This document shows positions 27,971 to 36,288 of a stretch of DNA of 64,000 nucleotides, one piece after another. Source of the DNA: Flavobacteriaceae bacterium YJPT1-3 (lineage in GTDB: Bacteria > Bacteroidota > Bacteroidia > Flavobacteriales > Flavobacteriaceae); NCBI GenBank assembly GCA_029866965.1, contig CP123444.1, positions 2,211,501 through 2,275,500 on the forward strand, given 5' to 3'. The position numbers and the translations under genes were made by a program. A model generated the notes under the pieces. That model had not been told where the DNA came from, ran no database searches, and was given only the letters and a program-made list of their open reading frames with translations. Position 1 is the first letter of the stretch; each line of letters opens with the position of its first letter.

Positions 27971-28720
27971 CTAATTGCCTCCCAGCGCGACGCCGGAAGT
28001 TTGTTTTTGCAGTTGTTCCTGCAGTTCGGTATTGGACACCTCTAAAGGCAGTCCAGTCGTTTTTAAGTCCGGGTTTCCGGAAAATCGGGCGTTTTGAAGA
28101 TGCTCCAAGAAGGCCACCGATTGTGGCAACTGACCAGAGAAATTGTTATCTCCAAGCATCAAGTCTCTAAGCGCTCTGATCTTACCCAATTCTTTGGGAA
28201 TGGATCCGCTGAAATTGTTGTCAAAAAGATGAAGTACACGCAAATTGATCAAGTTTTGTATTTGCGGCGCTAAAGGTCCGGAGAGATCATTACTAGTGAG
28301 CTGTAAGTTTTCTAGCGAACTTAACTCATATAAGGATTGGGGTAGTTCACCCTGAATACGGTTTCCATTAAGGACTAAGGATTTAAGGTTTTTTAGCTTT
28401 CCGATGGATTCTGGGAGTTGTCCCTGAAGATTATTGAAGAACAGCTCGAGCGATTCCAGATGGGTGAGATCACCAATACTTTCGGGCAGTACGCCATTCA
28501 GATTATTCATGCTCAAGCGCAGTGCCACGACTTTATCGTCTTTCACTGTAACCCCATACCAGCTTGATACCGGTTGCTCTAAATTCCAGGAAGTCTTCCA
28601 GGAAGCTCCATGCGTGGATGTGTATAAATCGACTAAGGCATTACGCTCTAAAGTGGAAACCTCGGCGGTAGCAGAAAGACCTATAAAAAGCAGGGATAAG
28701 AAGAGCGTTGTAATTTTCAT
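27971..28720 (-). CDS. Exported plant-type leucine-rich-repeat protein (copy 1)
   Basis: About 249 residues from ATG 28720, with a Sec signal peptide (KITTLFLSLLFIGLSATAE). A cap region (ALVDLYTSTHGASWKTSWN, then WYGVTVKDDKVVAL) resembles the N-terminal cap of plant LRR receptors. Six full 24-residue repeats and a partial seventh follow, of the plant-specific pattern LxxLxLxxNxLxGxLPxSIGxLxx. No membrane anchor, kinase or T9SS domain is visible, so it is probably periplasmic or released. A second, similar gene lies 230 bp upstream. An earlier in-frame start at 28750 is rejected because it would add residues before the signal peptide. Confidence 0.88.
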   Translation of the reverse strand: MKITTLFLSLLFIGLSATAEVSTLERNALVDLYTSTHGASWKTSWNLEQPVSSWYGVTVKDDKVVALRLSMNNLNGVLPESIGDLTHLESLELFFNNLQGQLPESIGKLKNLKSLVLNGNRIQGELPQSLYELSSLENLQLTSNDLSGPLAPQIQNLINLRVLHLFDNNFSGSIPKELGKIRALRDLMLGDNNFSGQLPQSVAFLEHLQNARFSGNPDLKTTGLPLEVSNTELQEQLQKQTSGVALGGN

Positions 28721-28780
28721 GATTGGGGTGATCAAAAGGATACAAACCAAATGTAATCAATTACTTAGATAAAATGCAAA

Positions 28781-28810
28781 AATAATCGATGAAATACACG
28801 AATTATTAAA
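28781..28810. repeat. AATAAT...ATTATT dyad shared with the menB upstream region
   Basis: AATAATCGATGAAATACA followed by a 4-nt insert and TTATTAAA. Nearly the same element is at 36183-36208 (one mismatch, without the insert). Here it lies about 60 bp upstream of the first LRR gene on the minus strand. Confidence 0.45.
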
Positions 28811-28897
28811 AATGGAGATGAATAAGCACAGTTTAAATGGAATACTATACTCCTATATACTGCATTGGGACGTCTTCGGAACTCTCCAAAAAATAAG

Positions 28898-28915
28898 GGA
28901 CGGCCTTGGCCGTCC
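28898..28915. terminator. Hairpin terminator downstream of the second LRR gene
   Basis: GGACGGCC and GGCCGTCC form an 18-bp inverted repeat with a two-base centre, flanked by A-rich and T-rich runs, 36 bp after the stop of the second LRR gene; usable in both directions. Confidence 0.8.
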
Positions 28916-28950
28916 TTTTTGCTAAAATCAAGATTTAATAAGTAGTCGAA

Positions 28951-29631
28951 TTATTCGTTGCTCGCTACGGCTTCGTAGGAGTCCATGAGGTTACCATCCA
29001 ACTGCAGTTGGTGCATGGAGTCGGCCAGACCAAATGGGATGGTGCCCACGATTCTATTATTGGCCAAAATAAGTTCTTTCAATTCTTTAAGTTGGGTCAA
29101 TTCTTTGGGTAGTACACCTCCAATCGCATTATCAAATAAGTGCAATTTCTTTAACGCTTTTAGCTGGGCTATGGCAGGATTGATCGTCCCACTTAGTTGA
29201 TTACTCGTAATCATAAGTTCTTCTAATTGATTTAGCGTGTACAACGATTGTGGTAGTGCACCGCTGATGAAGTTTCCATTCAATACCAATTTCTTCAATT
29301 GCGCTAGATCACCAATTGATTCTGGAAGTTCGCCCGAAATTTTATTGAAAAACAATTCTAAGGATTCAAGATGCTTTAATTGTCCTATACTGGTTGGAAG
29401 TTCTCCTTTAAGATTATTCATTCCCAAATGCAAGGCAACCACTTTGTCCTCTTTTACGGTGACACCATGCCATTGAGCAACGTCTTCTTCCAGATTCCAG
29501 GATTGTGTCCAAAATTCTCCTTGAGTGGCTTCGTAGAGATCGATCAAAGCCTGACGCTCTGATGAGGACACCTGAGCCAAAGTAGTGGCTGAGATTAAAA
29601 TGCTTAGAAAAAGGAGTATAGTTTGTCTCAT
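28951..29631 (-). CDS. Exported plant-type leucine-rich-repeat protein (copy 2)
   Basis: 226 residues with a signal peptide (RQTILLFLSILISATTLAQ). It has the same layout as its neighbour: cap ALIDLYEATQGEFWTQSWN and WHGVTVKEDKVVAL, then six repeats of 24 residues and a short end. The repeats match those of copy 1 one for one (for example LFFNKISGELPESIGDL against LFFNNLQGQLPESIGKL), so the pair arose by tandem gene duplication, not by repeat shuffling. Each copy has its own terminator, so they are separate transcription units. Partner unknown. Confidence 0.88.
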   Translation of the reverse strand: MRQTILLFLSILISATTLAQVSSSERQALIDLYEATQGEFWTQSWNLEEDVAQWHGVTVKEDKVVALHLGMNNLKGELPTSIGQLKHLESLELFFNKISGELPESIGDLAQLKKLVLNGNFISGALPQSLYTLNQLEELMITSNQLSGTINPAIAQLKALKKLHLFDNAIGGVLPKELTQLKELKELILANNRIVGTIPFGLADSMHQLQLDGNLMDSYEAVASNE

Positions 29632-29713
29632 GATTTGGGGTCTTCAAGAATAACAATTCGAATATATCCACTCTTTAAAAGGAGGCGAAATTTAATCGAC
29701 AGCGAACATAGCA

Positions 29714-29772
29714 TTAACAAATAATTAACAGTAATTAGAGCCCAAAAAGATTTGTCTTTAACAAATAATTAA
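29714..29772. repeat. Two 15-bp direct repeats TTAACAAATAATTAA
   Basis: Exact copies at 29714-29728 and 29758-29772, 44 bp apart start to start, in the intergenic region upstream of the second LRR gene (minus strand) and downstream of the esterase. Each has TTAA ends and could be a regulator site. AT-rich sequence makes chance repeats more likely. Confidence 0.5.
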
Positions 29773-29782
29773 GAAAAAACAG

Positions 29783-30436
29783 TCACTTAATCGATGAAAG
29801 CTGTTCGATAAAGGAGGTATTGACCTCATGACCTCCTTTAAAGACGACCTGGGTGACTTGGTCACCAAACAATGCCTTACTCTTCTTTTGCTCAAGGTCA
29901 AGGCGGGAAGGGGAGATGTAGTGATCACTATCCCCGAAGACCTGATGGATACTAGCGTTCTGCAGGTGTTCGAACTGGCTTTTTTCCAACTCTTCGGGTA
30001 GGCCACCAGAGTGAATCACTAAATCATCACATGAGATGTTCCTCGAGGCGATCCAACGTAAAGCAACGGAGACCCCCTGGGAATAGCCCAGCACAATAAA
30101 ACGTAGGTTGCTCAGGTCTACTGTACCCAATTCACCCTCAAAGACCGCGTTCAAATAATTTAAATTATTCTGCATTGACCGGTCTCGTTCTTCCCGGGTC
30201 AGCCAACTGGCACCCACATGCTTAAATCGATCATCCTGATAGTACTTACTGGGTGCCTGCGGGGCGATGATGTAATTTTCTTCCCTATTTAAATGCTTGA
30301 AATAGTTGAGGAAATACCGACTTAAGTATCCCATTCCGTGAAATACGAACCAGACATTTTTCGTTTTGTCTGTCCTTTTATTTAAGGTGCTGTAGCTGTT
30401 TACGCTGCTGTAGGTGCATTCTTTTTCTTTACTCAT
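29783..30436 (-). CDS. Alpha/beta-hydrolase, phospholipase/carboxylesterase type
   Basis: About 217 residues, cytosolic. The oxyanion region FVFHGMGYLSRYF, nucleophile Ser in LGYSQGVSVALRW, a possible acid in QVFGDSDHYIS and the late His in KGGHEVN make a complete Ser-Asp-His triad. It resembles the YpfH/phospholipase-carboxylesterase group acting on short acyl esters; substrate unknown. ATG 30436 overlaps the stop of the upstream GNAT gene by 8 bp, so the two form an operon. Confidence 0.85.
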   Translation of the reverse strand: MSKEKECTYSSVNSYSTLNKRTDKTKNVWFVFHGMGYLSRYFLNYFKHLNREENYIIAPQAPSKYYQDDRFKHVGASWLTREERDRSMQNNLNYLNAVFEGELGTVDLSNLRFIVLGYSQGVSVALRWIASRNISCDDLVIHSGGLPEELEKSQFEHLQNASIHQVFGDSDHYISPSRLDLEQKKSKALFGDQVTQVVFKGGHEVNTSFIEQLSSIK

Positions 30437-31001
30437 CAATACGGTTCTTCTTTTTATGGTTGAGCCATTCGTGCTGCAGCAGCCCGTAACAGGCCGTGCT
30501 TCGTCTATAGCCTCCTTTGACGATCAGTTCTTCTCGTAAAACGCCTTCCAATGTTGCGCCTAGCTTTTCAACCGCCTTTCGGGATCTGGTGTTGCGTTCA
30601 TCAATCCGAAAACAAACCTTGTGCATGCCTAAAGACTCATAAGCATAGTCGAGCATAAGTGCTTTTATCGCTGCATTCAGTCCGCTTCCGCGAAAGCGAT
30701 CTCCCAACCAGGTCCATCCAATGTGCACCGTCTGATTTACTTGGTCTATATACCCAAAACGGGTGCTGCCCGCCACAGCCTCTAAACGCTTGTCGAAGAT
30801 CAGATAGGGGAGCGCAACCCCTTGAGCTCGATCATCGAGGGCATTTTGAATATAGGACTTCAATTTTTGGGGACTGGATACATCAGAAGGTCCATAGCGA
30901 TACAAATCTACCTCCTGGGAAACTGGCAAGAGTTGATCGAAATGCTCCAATTGGAGCGGGATTAATTCAGCACGGCTATTCTGTAGGTCTGCCCTCGACA
31001 T
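30429..31001 (-). CDS. RimJ/RimL-type GNAT N-acetyltransferase
   Basis: 190 residues of GNAT fold: TRFGYIDQVNQTVHIGWTWLG, then the acetyl-CoA loop RFRGSGLNAAIK, and KVCFRIDERNTRSRKAVEKLGATLEGVLRE, the hallmark of the ribosomal-protein/antibiotic acetyltransferase branch. The acceptor cannot be told. The acetyl-CoA loop is encoded over a one-mismatch copy of the window palindrome (30684-30697). Divergent from the men genes. Confidence 0.9.
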   Translation of the reverse strand: MSRADLQNSRAELIPLQLEHFDQLLPVSQEVDLYRYGPSDVSSPQKLKSYIQNALDDRAQGVALPYLIFDKRLEAVAGSTRFGYIDQVNQTVHIGWTWLGDRFRGSGLNAAIKALMLDYAYESLGMHKVCFRIDERNTRSRKAVEKLGATLEGVLREELIVKGGYRRSTACYGLLQHEWLNHKKKNRIDE

Positions 31002-31031
31002 ATTGTATCTTTATTCCATAAAAATACCGCA

Positions 31032-31454
31032 ATGAAACCGACCAACGATGAAATTCTTGACCGTTGTAAGACGATCAGCAAAAATACATTGATGGAGACC
31101 CTAGATATCCAATTTGTGGAAGTGGGTGACGATTATTTAGTGGCTCAAATGCCGGTCACGCCAAAAGTGCATCAACCGGATGGGGTGCTGCATGGAGGAG
31201 CCACCGTAGCTCTGGCAGAAAGCGTGGGCAGTGCGGCCAGCTACATCTTTCTCAATACCGATGAGTTCATGGTGCGTGGCCTGGAAATTTCTGCCAATCA
31301 CGTCAAAAGTGTACGCTCCGGTCATGTGAAAGCTACGGCCTCTTTTATCCATAAAGGACGCACCACCCAATTGTGGAATATTGATGTCAGGGATGAAGAT
31401 CAAAATTTAATCTCCAAAATTAAGCTCACCACAATCACCCTCCCTAAAAAGTGA
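31032..31454 (+). CDS. menI: Hotdog thioesterase, probable 1,4-dihydroxy-2-naphthoyl-CoA hydrolase
   Basis: 140 residues, PaaI/YdiI-like hotdog fold with the substrate motif LHGGATVALAES (catalytic Glu) and the CoA-side stretch SGHVKATASFIHKGRTTQLW. PaaI-type thioesterases cover many acyl-CoAs; assignment to menaquinone synthesis rests on it overlapping menF by 4 bp and being followed by menD. A -7-like TATCTTTA is at 31006-31013. Confidence 0.8.
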   Translation: MKPTNDEILDRCKTISKNTLMETLDIQFVEVGDDYLVAQMPVTPKVHQPDGVLHGGATVALAESVGSAASYIFLNTDEFMVRGLEISANHVKSVRSGHVKATASFIHKGRTTQLWNIDVRDEDQNLISKIKLTTITLPKK

Positions 31455-32572
31455 TTGAATTTGAAGATTTAAGGGATCATGCAAAGGGTTGGCAACAGAA
31501 GGAACAGTCGTTTGTTCTGTATCACCTACCCGGTGAGTCAAAAATTCACGGGCTCTATGCAGACACGAAGACGGTTCGAGATCAGATAGACTTTGAATCC
31601 TCCGGATTTGCATTCGCTCCCTTTCTGCCTAGGCGGAAATCGTATTTTCTACCTTTCGACCAAAGCCGATATTTCGAGGCAGATTTGCCCGATGGCCCTC
31701 CGTCGAGTTCAGAATGGAAGGTTACCGAAGCGGATACTCAAAAGCAAGAGCACATTCATTTGGTCAAGCAGGCATTGCCCCTTCTCAAAGCAGGGAGCCT
31801 GGATAAGGTCGTGCTTTCGCGAAAGCTTAGCTTGCCTAGAGATTCGCGAGATCCGCTCGTCATTTTTGAGCGTCTCGTCAACACCTATCCGGAGGCCCTT
31901 GTGTATTGTTGGTTTCATCCGGAGACCAATTTTTGGATGGCGGCTACGCCGGAAATCTTAGTCCAGACTAAAAATTTACGTTTTCAAACCATGGCTTTGG
32001 CTGGTACGCAGAAGATCGATCCTGCGGAACAGACCATTAGCTGGGGAAAGAAGGAATTGCAAGAACAACAATTCGTCATTGATGAAATACTCGATCGCTT
32101 AAAGGCAGCGGGTCTGGAGGACATTCGAGCAGCAGATCGGGAAACGATCCAAGCAGGTCAATTACTTCATTTGAAAACCACCATCACAGGTCAATTAAAA
32201 CAAGCCCAACAACTCAAAGAATTGGTTCACTTGCTCCATCCTACAGCGGCTGTTTGTGGCTTGCCCAGAGATCGAGCCCTGGAATTCATCCTAAAACAAG
32301 AACCCTATGACCGTTCCTACTATACGGGATTTATAGGTCCCGTTCAAATGATGCAGTCTCGAGACCGCTCAAGCAGTCGGCGAAATACGGAGCAGCTGGC
32401 TTACCGGGCGGTACATCGGCAGACCTCTCTGTTCGTCAATCTTCGCTGTCTGCAAATGACTTCCGATCAAATTCACCTGTATGTTGGGGGAGGGATTACC
32501 TCTTCGAGTGATCCGGAAGCAGAATGGCAGGAGACCATCAATAAGAGTCAAACCCTGCTAAGCGTTCTCTAA
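31451..32572 (+). CDS. menF: Isochorismate synthase
   Basis: Converts chorismate to isochorismate for menaquinone. 373 residues, chorismate-binding fold, with KVVLSRK, MAATPEILVQ, MALAGTQ, HPTAAVCGLPRDRA and the C-terminal LYVGGGITSSSDPEAEW motifs that mark the family. The start is GTG, overlapping the stop of the thioesterase (GTGA). An exact palindrome copy at 31813-31826 encodes LSRK inside the conserved KVVLSRK motif. Salicylate synthase or an EntC-like function is unlikely next to menD. Confidence 0.93.
   Translation: MIEFEDLRDHAKGWQQKEQSFVLYHLPGESKIHGLYADTKTVRDQIDFESSGFAFAPFLPRRKSYFLPFDQSRYFEADLPDGPPSSSEWKVTEADTQKQEHIHLVKQALPLLKAGSLDKVVLSRKLSLPRDSRDPLVIFERLVNTYPEALVYCWFHPETNFWMAATPEILVQTKNLRFQTMALAGTQKIDPAEQTISWGKKELQEQQFVIDEILDRLKAAGLEDIRAADRETIQAGQLLHLKTTITGQLKQAQQLKELVHLLHPTAAVCGLPRDRALEFILKQEPYDRSYYTGFIGPVQMMQSRDRSSSRRNTEQLAYRAVHRQTSLFVNLRCLQMTSDQIHLYVGGGITSSSDPEAEWQETINKSQTLLSVL
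31813..31826. repeat. GCTTTCGCGAAAGC palindrome in menF
   Basis: Exact copy, read LSRK. Confidence 0.95.
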
Positions 32573-32622
32573 GCTGAAGCTTATCAGCTCCATGCATTTG
32601 TTGTATTTTCGTACTGGCTTTT

Positions 32623-34338
32623 ATGAAATATCCCAAAATCCCCGTAGCACAAACCATTGTCTCGCTTTGCCTGACTAAAGGCATACAGCAAGTAGTAATT
32701 TCGCCCGGTTCCAGAAATGCACCCCTGACCATCGGATTTGCCAACGAACCGGAAATGAAAACCTACAGTATTGTCGATGAGCGCTGTGCAGCATTTTTTG
32801 CCTTGGGGATCGCTCAGCAACTGCAACGACCGGTAGCGCTGGTATGCACTTCAGGCAGCGCACTACTGAATTACTATCCTGCGATTGCCGAGGCCTACTA
32901 CAGTGACATCCCTTTAGTGGTGATCTCGGCAGATCGCCCCATTGAGCGTATCGATATCGGAGATGGGCAGACCATTCGTCAGAAGAATGTTTTTAAAAAT
33001 CATATTTGTTATTCGGCCAATCTCTATTCGGAGGTAGTGCCTAAGAATACCATCGAAGATCCTTCGGTCTTACAGAAGATTCGCGAATCGAGACGCCATA
33101 ACGAGCAGGAGATCAACAAGGCTTTAAATACGGCCCTGGAGAAAAGTGGCCCTGTACACATCAATGTGCCTTTTTACGAGCCGCTCTATGATATCGTACC
33201 GGTACCTCAAAGCGAACCCCTGGTAATCAATCCCCGATTGCCTGATCAGGAGATCACCGTTGACGAACTACAGCCGTTCACCAAAAAGTGGAATCAGGCC
33301 AGTCGGAAAATGGTCTTAGTTGGAGTAAATTATCCCCATTCTATATCCCAGAAATGGCTCGACCAGTTGGCCAATGATCCCAGCGTGATTGTGTTTACGG
33401 AAACCACGTCCAATTTGCATCATCCCAATTTTTTCCATCGCATCGATAACTTGATCGGTTCGCTGGATGAAGCCGGGTTCAATGCCTTGCAGCCTGAACT
33501 CTTATTGACCTTTGGGGGGATGGTAGTGTCCAAAAAGATCAAGAATTTTCTTCGGCAGTATCAACCCAAAGAGCATTGGCACGTTGATCCCATCAAGGCC
33601 TATGACACCTATTTCTGTTTGAACCGACATTTTGAACTGGACCCCGAAACGTTCTTTTCAACCTTTATGCCGCACACGCAGCACGTGTCCAGTACCTATC
33701 AGTCCGAATGGCTGGCAGTCAGGGAACACCGAAATACCAAACATGAGCACTATCTACAGCAGATACCGTGGAGCGACATGAAGGCTTTTGATATGATCTT
33801 GAGCGGTCTAGAAGGCCCCCTGCAGCTACAATTGAGTAACAGCAGTACGGTGCGCTATGCTCAGCTTTTCACGTTAGACAAAGACCTGGAGGTCTATTGC
33901 AATCGAGGTACCAGTGGCATTGACGGTAGCACCTCGACAGCCATTGGAGCGGCCATCGCCAATCGAGCGCCCACCCTTCTTATAACCGGAGATCTGGGTT
34001 TTCTGTATGACAGCAATGCGCTCTGGAACGATTACATTCCAAAGAATTTTAAGATCATTGTCATCAATAATGGAGGAGGGGGTATTTTCAGGATCCTTCC
34101 GGGAGATAAAGACTCGCCCTACTTTGACACCTATTTTGAGACTACCCATCACTTAACTGCTGAGCATCTTTGCCGCATGTTTAACTTTACCTACTTTAAG
34201 GCTGAGGATGCTAAAGAGTTCGCTTTCGCGAAAGCGGCCTTCTTCGATGATCACGAGGGGCCTGCACTTTTGGAGGTGTTTACCCCGCGTACGGTGAATG
34301 ACCGTATCTTGCTTGACTATTTCGACTTCATCCAATAG
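32623..34338 (+). CDS. menD: 2-succinyl-5-enolpyruvyl-6-hydroxy-3-cyclohexene-1-carboxylate synthase
   Basis: Thiamine-diphosphate enzyme joining isochorismate and 2-oxoglutarate. 571 residues: VISPGSRNAPLT and the SIVDERCAAFFALG helix (TPP-activating Glu) at the N-terminus, CTSGSALLNYYPA, and the Mg-TPP motif GDLGFLYDSNALW followed by NNGGGGIF near the C-terminus. It follows menF by 50 bp. An exact palindrome copy at 34222-34235 is read AFAK. Confidence 0.97.
   Translation: MKYPKIPVAQTIVSLCLTKGIQQVVISPGSRNAPLTIGFANEPEMKTYSIVDERCAAFFALGIAQQLQRPVALVCTSGSALLNYYPAIAEAYYSDIPLVVISADRPIERIDIGDGQTIRQKNVFKNHICYSANLYSEVVPKNTIEDPSVLQKIRESRRHNEQEINKALNTALEKSGPVHINVPFYEPLYDIVPVPQSEPLVINPRLPDQEITVDELQPFTKKWNQASRKMVLVGVNYPHSISQKWLDQLANDPSVIVFTETTSNLHHPNFFHRIDNLIGSLDEAGFNALQPELLLTFGGMVVSKKIKNFLRQYQPKEHWHVDPIKAYDTYFCLNRHFELDPETFFSTFMPHTQHVSSTYQSEWLAVREHRNTKHEHYLQQIPWSDMKAFDMILSGLEGPLQLQLSNSSTVRYAQLFTLDKDLEVYCNRGTSGIDGSTSTAIGAAIANRAPTLLITGDLGFLYDSNALWNDYIPKNFKIIVINNGGGGIFRILPGDKDSPYFDTYFETTHHLTAEHLCRMFNFTYFKAEDAKEFAFAKAAFFDDHEGPALLEVFTPRTVNDRILLDYFDFIQ
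34222..34235. repeat. GCTTTCGCGAAAGC palindrome in menD
   Basis: Exact copy, read AFAKA. Confidence 0.95.
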
Positions 34339-34350
34339 CGACCTGATTAT

Positions 34351-34381
34351 TTGAGTGGATAGGTCTATTTTCCTATCTTTA
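34351..34381 (+). promoter_or_regulatory. Promoter for the DUF2853 gene (TTG-N20-TATCTTTA)
   Basis: TTG at 34351-34353 and TATCTTTA at 34374-34381, one mismatch from TAnnTTTG, with 20-bp spacing and 37 nt before the ATG. Confidence 0.55.
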
Positions 34382-34418
34382 AGAGGATTAATCGAAAACC
34401 ACTTAAAACACCAAAAAA

Positions 34419-34760
34419 ATGAGTAAGAGAGATGAAATGGTGGCCAAATATGCCACTGATCTAAAAGAAAAATTGAATCACAATGCAGACATGGATCTAT
34501 TGACCAAAGTGACTATTGCCTGTGGACCTTCCATCTACAATCAGGATGCCTCAACGGTATCGGGAAGCAGTGAATCAGAATTGGAAACCGTAAAAAATAA
34601 TTTTCTGATCAAAAAATTAGGATTAAAAGACGGACCTCAGCTTATGGAGGCCATAAAAAAGGTCTTGGAACAATACGGTACTTCCAACCGGAACAAATAC
34701 CGGGCGGTGGTGTATTATTTATTGACCAAGCATTTCAATAAAGAATCTGTATTCAAGTAA
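34419..34760 (+). CDS. DUF2853-family protein
   Basis: 113 residues, small, soluble and helical, with no signal peptide. The ending TSNRNKYRAVVYYLLTKHFNKESVF and the opening SKRDEMVAKYATDLKEKL match what I know of DUF2853, a small conserved family of unknown function. It is monocistronic, with its own promoter and terminator. Confidence 0.85.
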   Translation: MSKRDEMVAKYATDLKEKLNHNADMDLLTKVTIACGPSIYNQDASTVSGSSESELETVKNNFLIKKLGLKDGPQLMEAIKKVLEQYGTSNRNKYRAVVYYLLTKHFNKESVFK

Positions 34761-34777
34761 AAAAGTTCATCTTAGAC

Positions 34778-34801
34778 AAAGGCTCCCAAAAGGGAGCCTT
34801 T
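34778..34801 (+). terminator. Hairpin terminator after the DUF2853 gene
   Basis: AAAGGCTCCC and GGGAGCCTTT form a 10-bp stem with an AAAA loop, 17 bp after the stop. Confidence 0.88.
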
Positions 34802-34802
34802 G

Positions 34803-34834
34803 TTGTTTCATGGAGGAAATAAGCCGTAATTTTG
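34803..34834 (+). promoter_or_regulatory. Promoter TTG-N21-TAATTTTG for the CvfB-like gene
   Basis: Exact TAnnTTTG at 34827-34834 and TTG at 34803-34805. The -7 box overlaps an in-frame TTG at 34832, so translation must begin at ATG 34850. Confidence 0.8.
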
Positions 34835-34849
34835 ACTCAAATTTTCAAT

Positions 34850-35686
34850 ATGCTTGATGTAGGTGCCTACCATAATCTAATAATCGATCGAGACACTCCT
34901 CCGGGACTCTATCTACGCACTGCCGATGGCAGTGAAGAAGTCTTATTGCCTAACAAATACAAACCGGAAGCGTTTCAATTGGACGATGAATTGACCGTTT
35001 TCGTTTATCTGGATCACGAAGAACGACCGGTAGCCACAACTTTGGACCCGTTGATTCAACGCAATTCATTTGCATACCTCGAATGTACTCAGCTTACCGA
35101 CATCGGCGCTTTTGTCGATTGGGGTCTGGAAAAGGAATTATTAGTGCCTTTTGCGGAACAGGTAATTCCTATGCGAGCGGGTGAATGGTACGTGGTCTAC
35201 ATGTATTTGGATGAAAAATCGAATCGCCTGGTGGGTTCGACCGTGGTACAGCGTTACCTGGACAAAGAGCCATTATCGCTGAAACGGTTCGATAAAGTGG
35301 ATCTATTGGTCTCGCACATCAGTGATTTGGGAGCCAACGTCATCATTAATGGAAAGTACAGTGGATTGATCCACCGCAGTGATATTTTTGAAGATCTTCG
35401 AACCGGTGACCGTCTCCCGGGATACATTCGACGGGTACGGGAAGATGGGAAGATTGATGTGGTTATGCAGGAAGAAGGGTATAAATCGATCGAGCCCAAT
35501 GCAGAGTACCTCTATCAAGAGCTTAAAGCCAATGACGGCAAGCTGTATGTGCACGACAAAAGCAAACCTGAAGAAATTCAAGCCACCTTAGGACTGAGTA
35601 AAAAGAGTTTTAAAAAAGCGGTGGGTGCGCTCTATAAGGATCGGAAGATCGTATTGGAAAAAGACGGGATTCGCCTGGTGGATTAA
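34850..35686 (+). CDS. CvfB-like S1-domain RNA-binding protein
   Basis: About 278 residues from ATG 34850. Successive S1-like modules: residues 1-60 (LIIDRDTPPGLYLRTADGSEEVLLP), one around 70-130 (LECTQLTDIGAFVDWGLEKELLVPF) and one around 145-215 (ISDLGANVIINGKYSGLIHRSDI), then a winged-helix-like end (ATLGLSKKSFKKAVGALYKDRKI). This is the architecture of CvfB, an RNA-binding regulator in Staphylococcus. Target RNAs unknown. The 3' end overlaps the convergent hypothetical gene by 4 bp. Confidence 0.9.
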   Translation: MLDVGAYHNLIIDRDTPPGLYLRTADGSEEVLLPNKYKPEAFQLDDELTVFVYLDHEERPVATTLDPLIQRNSFAYLECTQLTDIGAFVDWGLEKELLVPFAEQVIPMRAGEWYVVYMYLDEKSNRLVGSTVVQRYLDKEPLSLKRFDKVDLLVSHISDLGANVIINGKYSGLIHRSDIFEDLRTGDRLPGYIRRVREDGKIDVVMQEEGYKSIEPNAEYLYQELKANDGKLYVHDKSKPEEIQATLGLSKKSFKKAVGALYKDRKIVLEKDGIRLVD

Positions 35687-36090
35687 GCCGCTGCCGTATT
35701 GTTGACCCTGGTAAATGCCTCCTGTAAGGATTTGAAGATATTGATCTCTACCGGCCAGAACGGTTTTTCAAATTCGGCGGTTTGCACTCCAAAGTCGCCG
35801 TAGGCCACAATATTCACCGAATAGACCTTCTCAAATAAAGAATGGATCTGCGTAAGATCAGTCGGGACGCAGTTGTACGCGTTGACCCGATTGGAGATGT
35901 AATGGAATTTATTTTGGGGCCCCATATGTTCGGTAATGGTGGCGGTCATGTATTCCATTTTATCTACAGTAAGGATAGTCCCTTCCCGTATTTCGCTCAG
36001 TGCTAAATTTTTAAAGAAAAAAATATCGACGAAAGAAAGCGATATTCTTCCGGTCATTTTTTCAGCAAACTCAGATTCGAGCAATTTCAT
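35683..36090 (-). CDS. Conserved hypothetical protein, possibly STAS/SpoIIAA-like
   Basis: About 135 residues from ATG 36090 (a GTG precedes it directly). Soluble, no signal peptide, mixed alpha/beta with a hydrophobic middle strand KVYSVNIVAYGDFGVQTAEFEKPFW and a C-terminal helix. The alternation is reminiscent of the SpoIIAA/STAS-like proteins often seen in Flavobacteriaceae, but no diagnostic motif is visible. Divergent from menB. Confidence 0.7.
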   Translation of the reverse strand: MKLLESEFAEKMTGRISLSFVDIFFFKNLALSEIREGTILTVDKMEYMTATITEHMGPQNKFHYISNRVNAYNCVPTDLTQIHSLFEKVYSVNIVAYGDFGVQTAEFEKPFWPVEINIFKSLQEAFTRVNNTAAA

Positions 36091-36173
36091 CACTTGATTT
36101 TTTAGGATTCAAAGGTATGGCTGTCGACTACTATTTAAATTTTAGAGACGTACTACGGGGTAAAATTAGATGA

Positions 36174-36208
36174 AATGTATTAAATAATCGATAAAATACA
36201 TTATTAAA
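36174..36208. repeat. Inverted repeat AATGTATT...AATACATT with shared AATAATCGAT element
   Basis: AATGTATT (36174-36181) pairs with AATACATT (36195-36202). Overlapping it, 36183-36208 repeats the element found at 28781-28810. It lies between divergent promoters, about 85 bp before the menB ATG. Confidence 0.5.
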
Positions 36209-36243
36209 CCAACACTATTGCTTCAGATGCGAATTTTTATGGA

Positions 36244-36274
36244 TTGGTGAAAGCTTGAAGATGGTGTATTTTTA
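36244..36274 (+). promoter_or_regulatory. Promoter TTG-N20-TATTTTTA for menB
   Basis: TTG at 36244-36246 and TATTTTTA (one mismatch to TAnnTTTG) at 36267-36274, 15 nt before the ATG. Confidence 0.5.
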
Positions 36275-36288
36275 TCAAAACCAATCTT

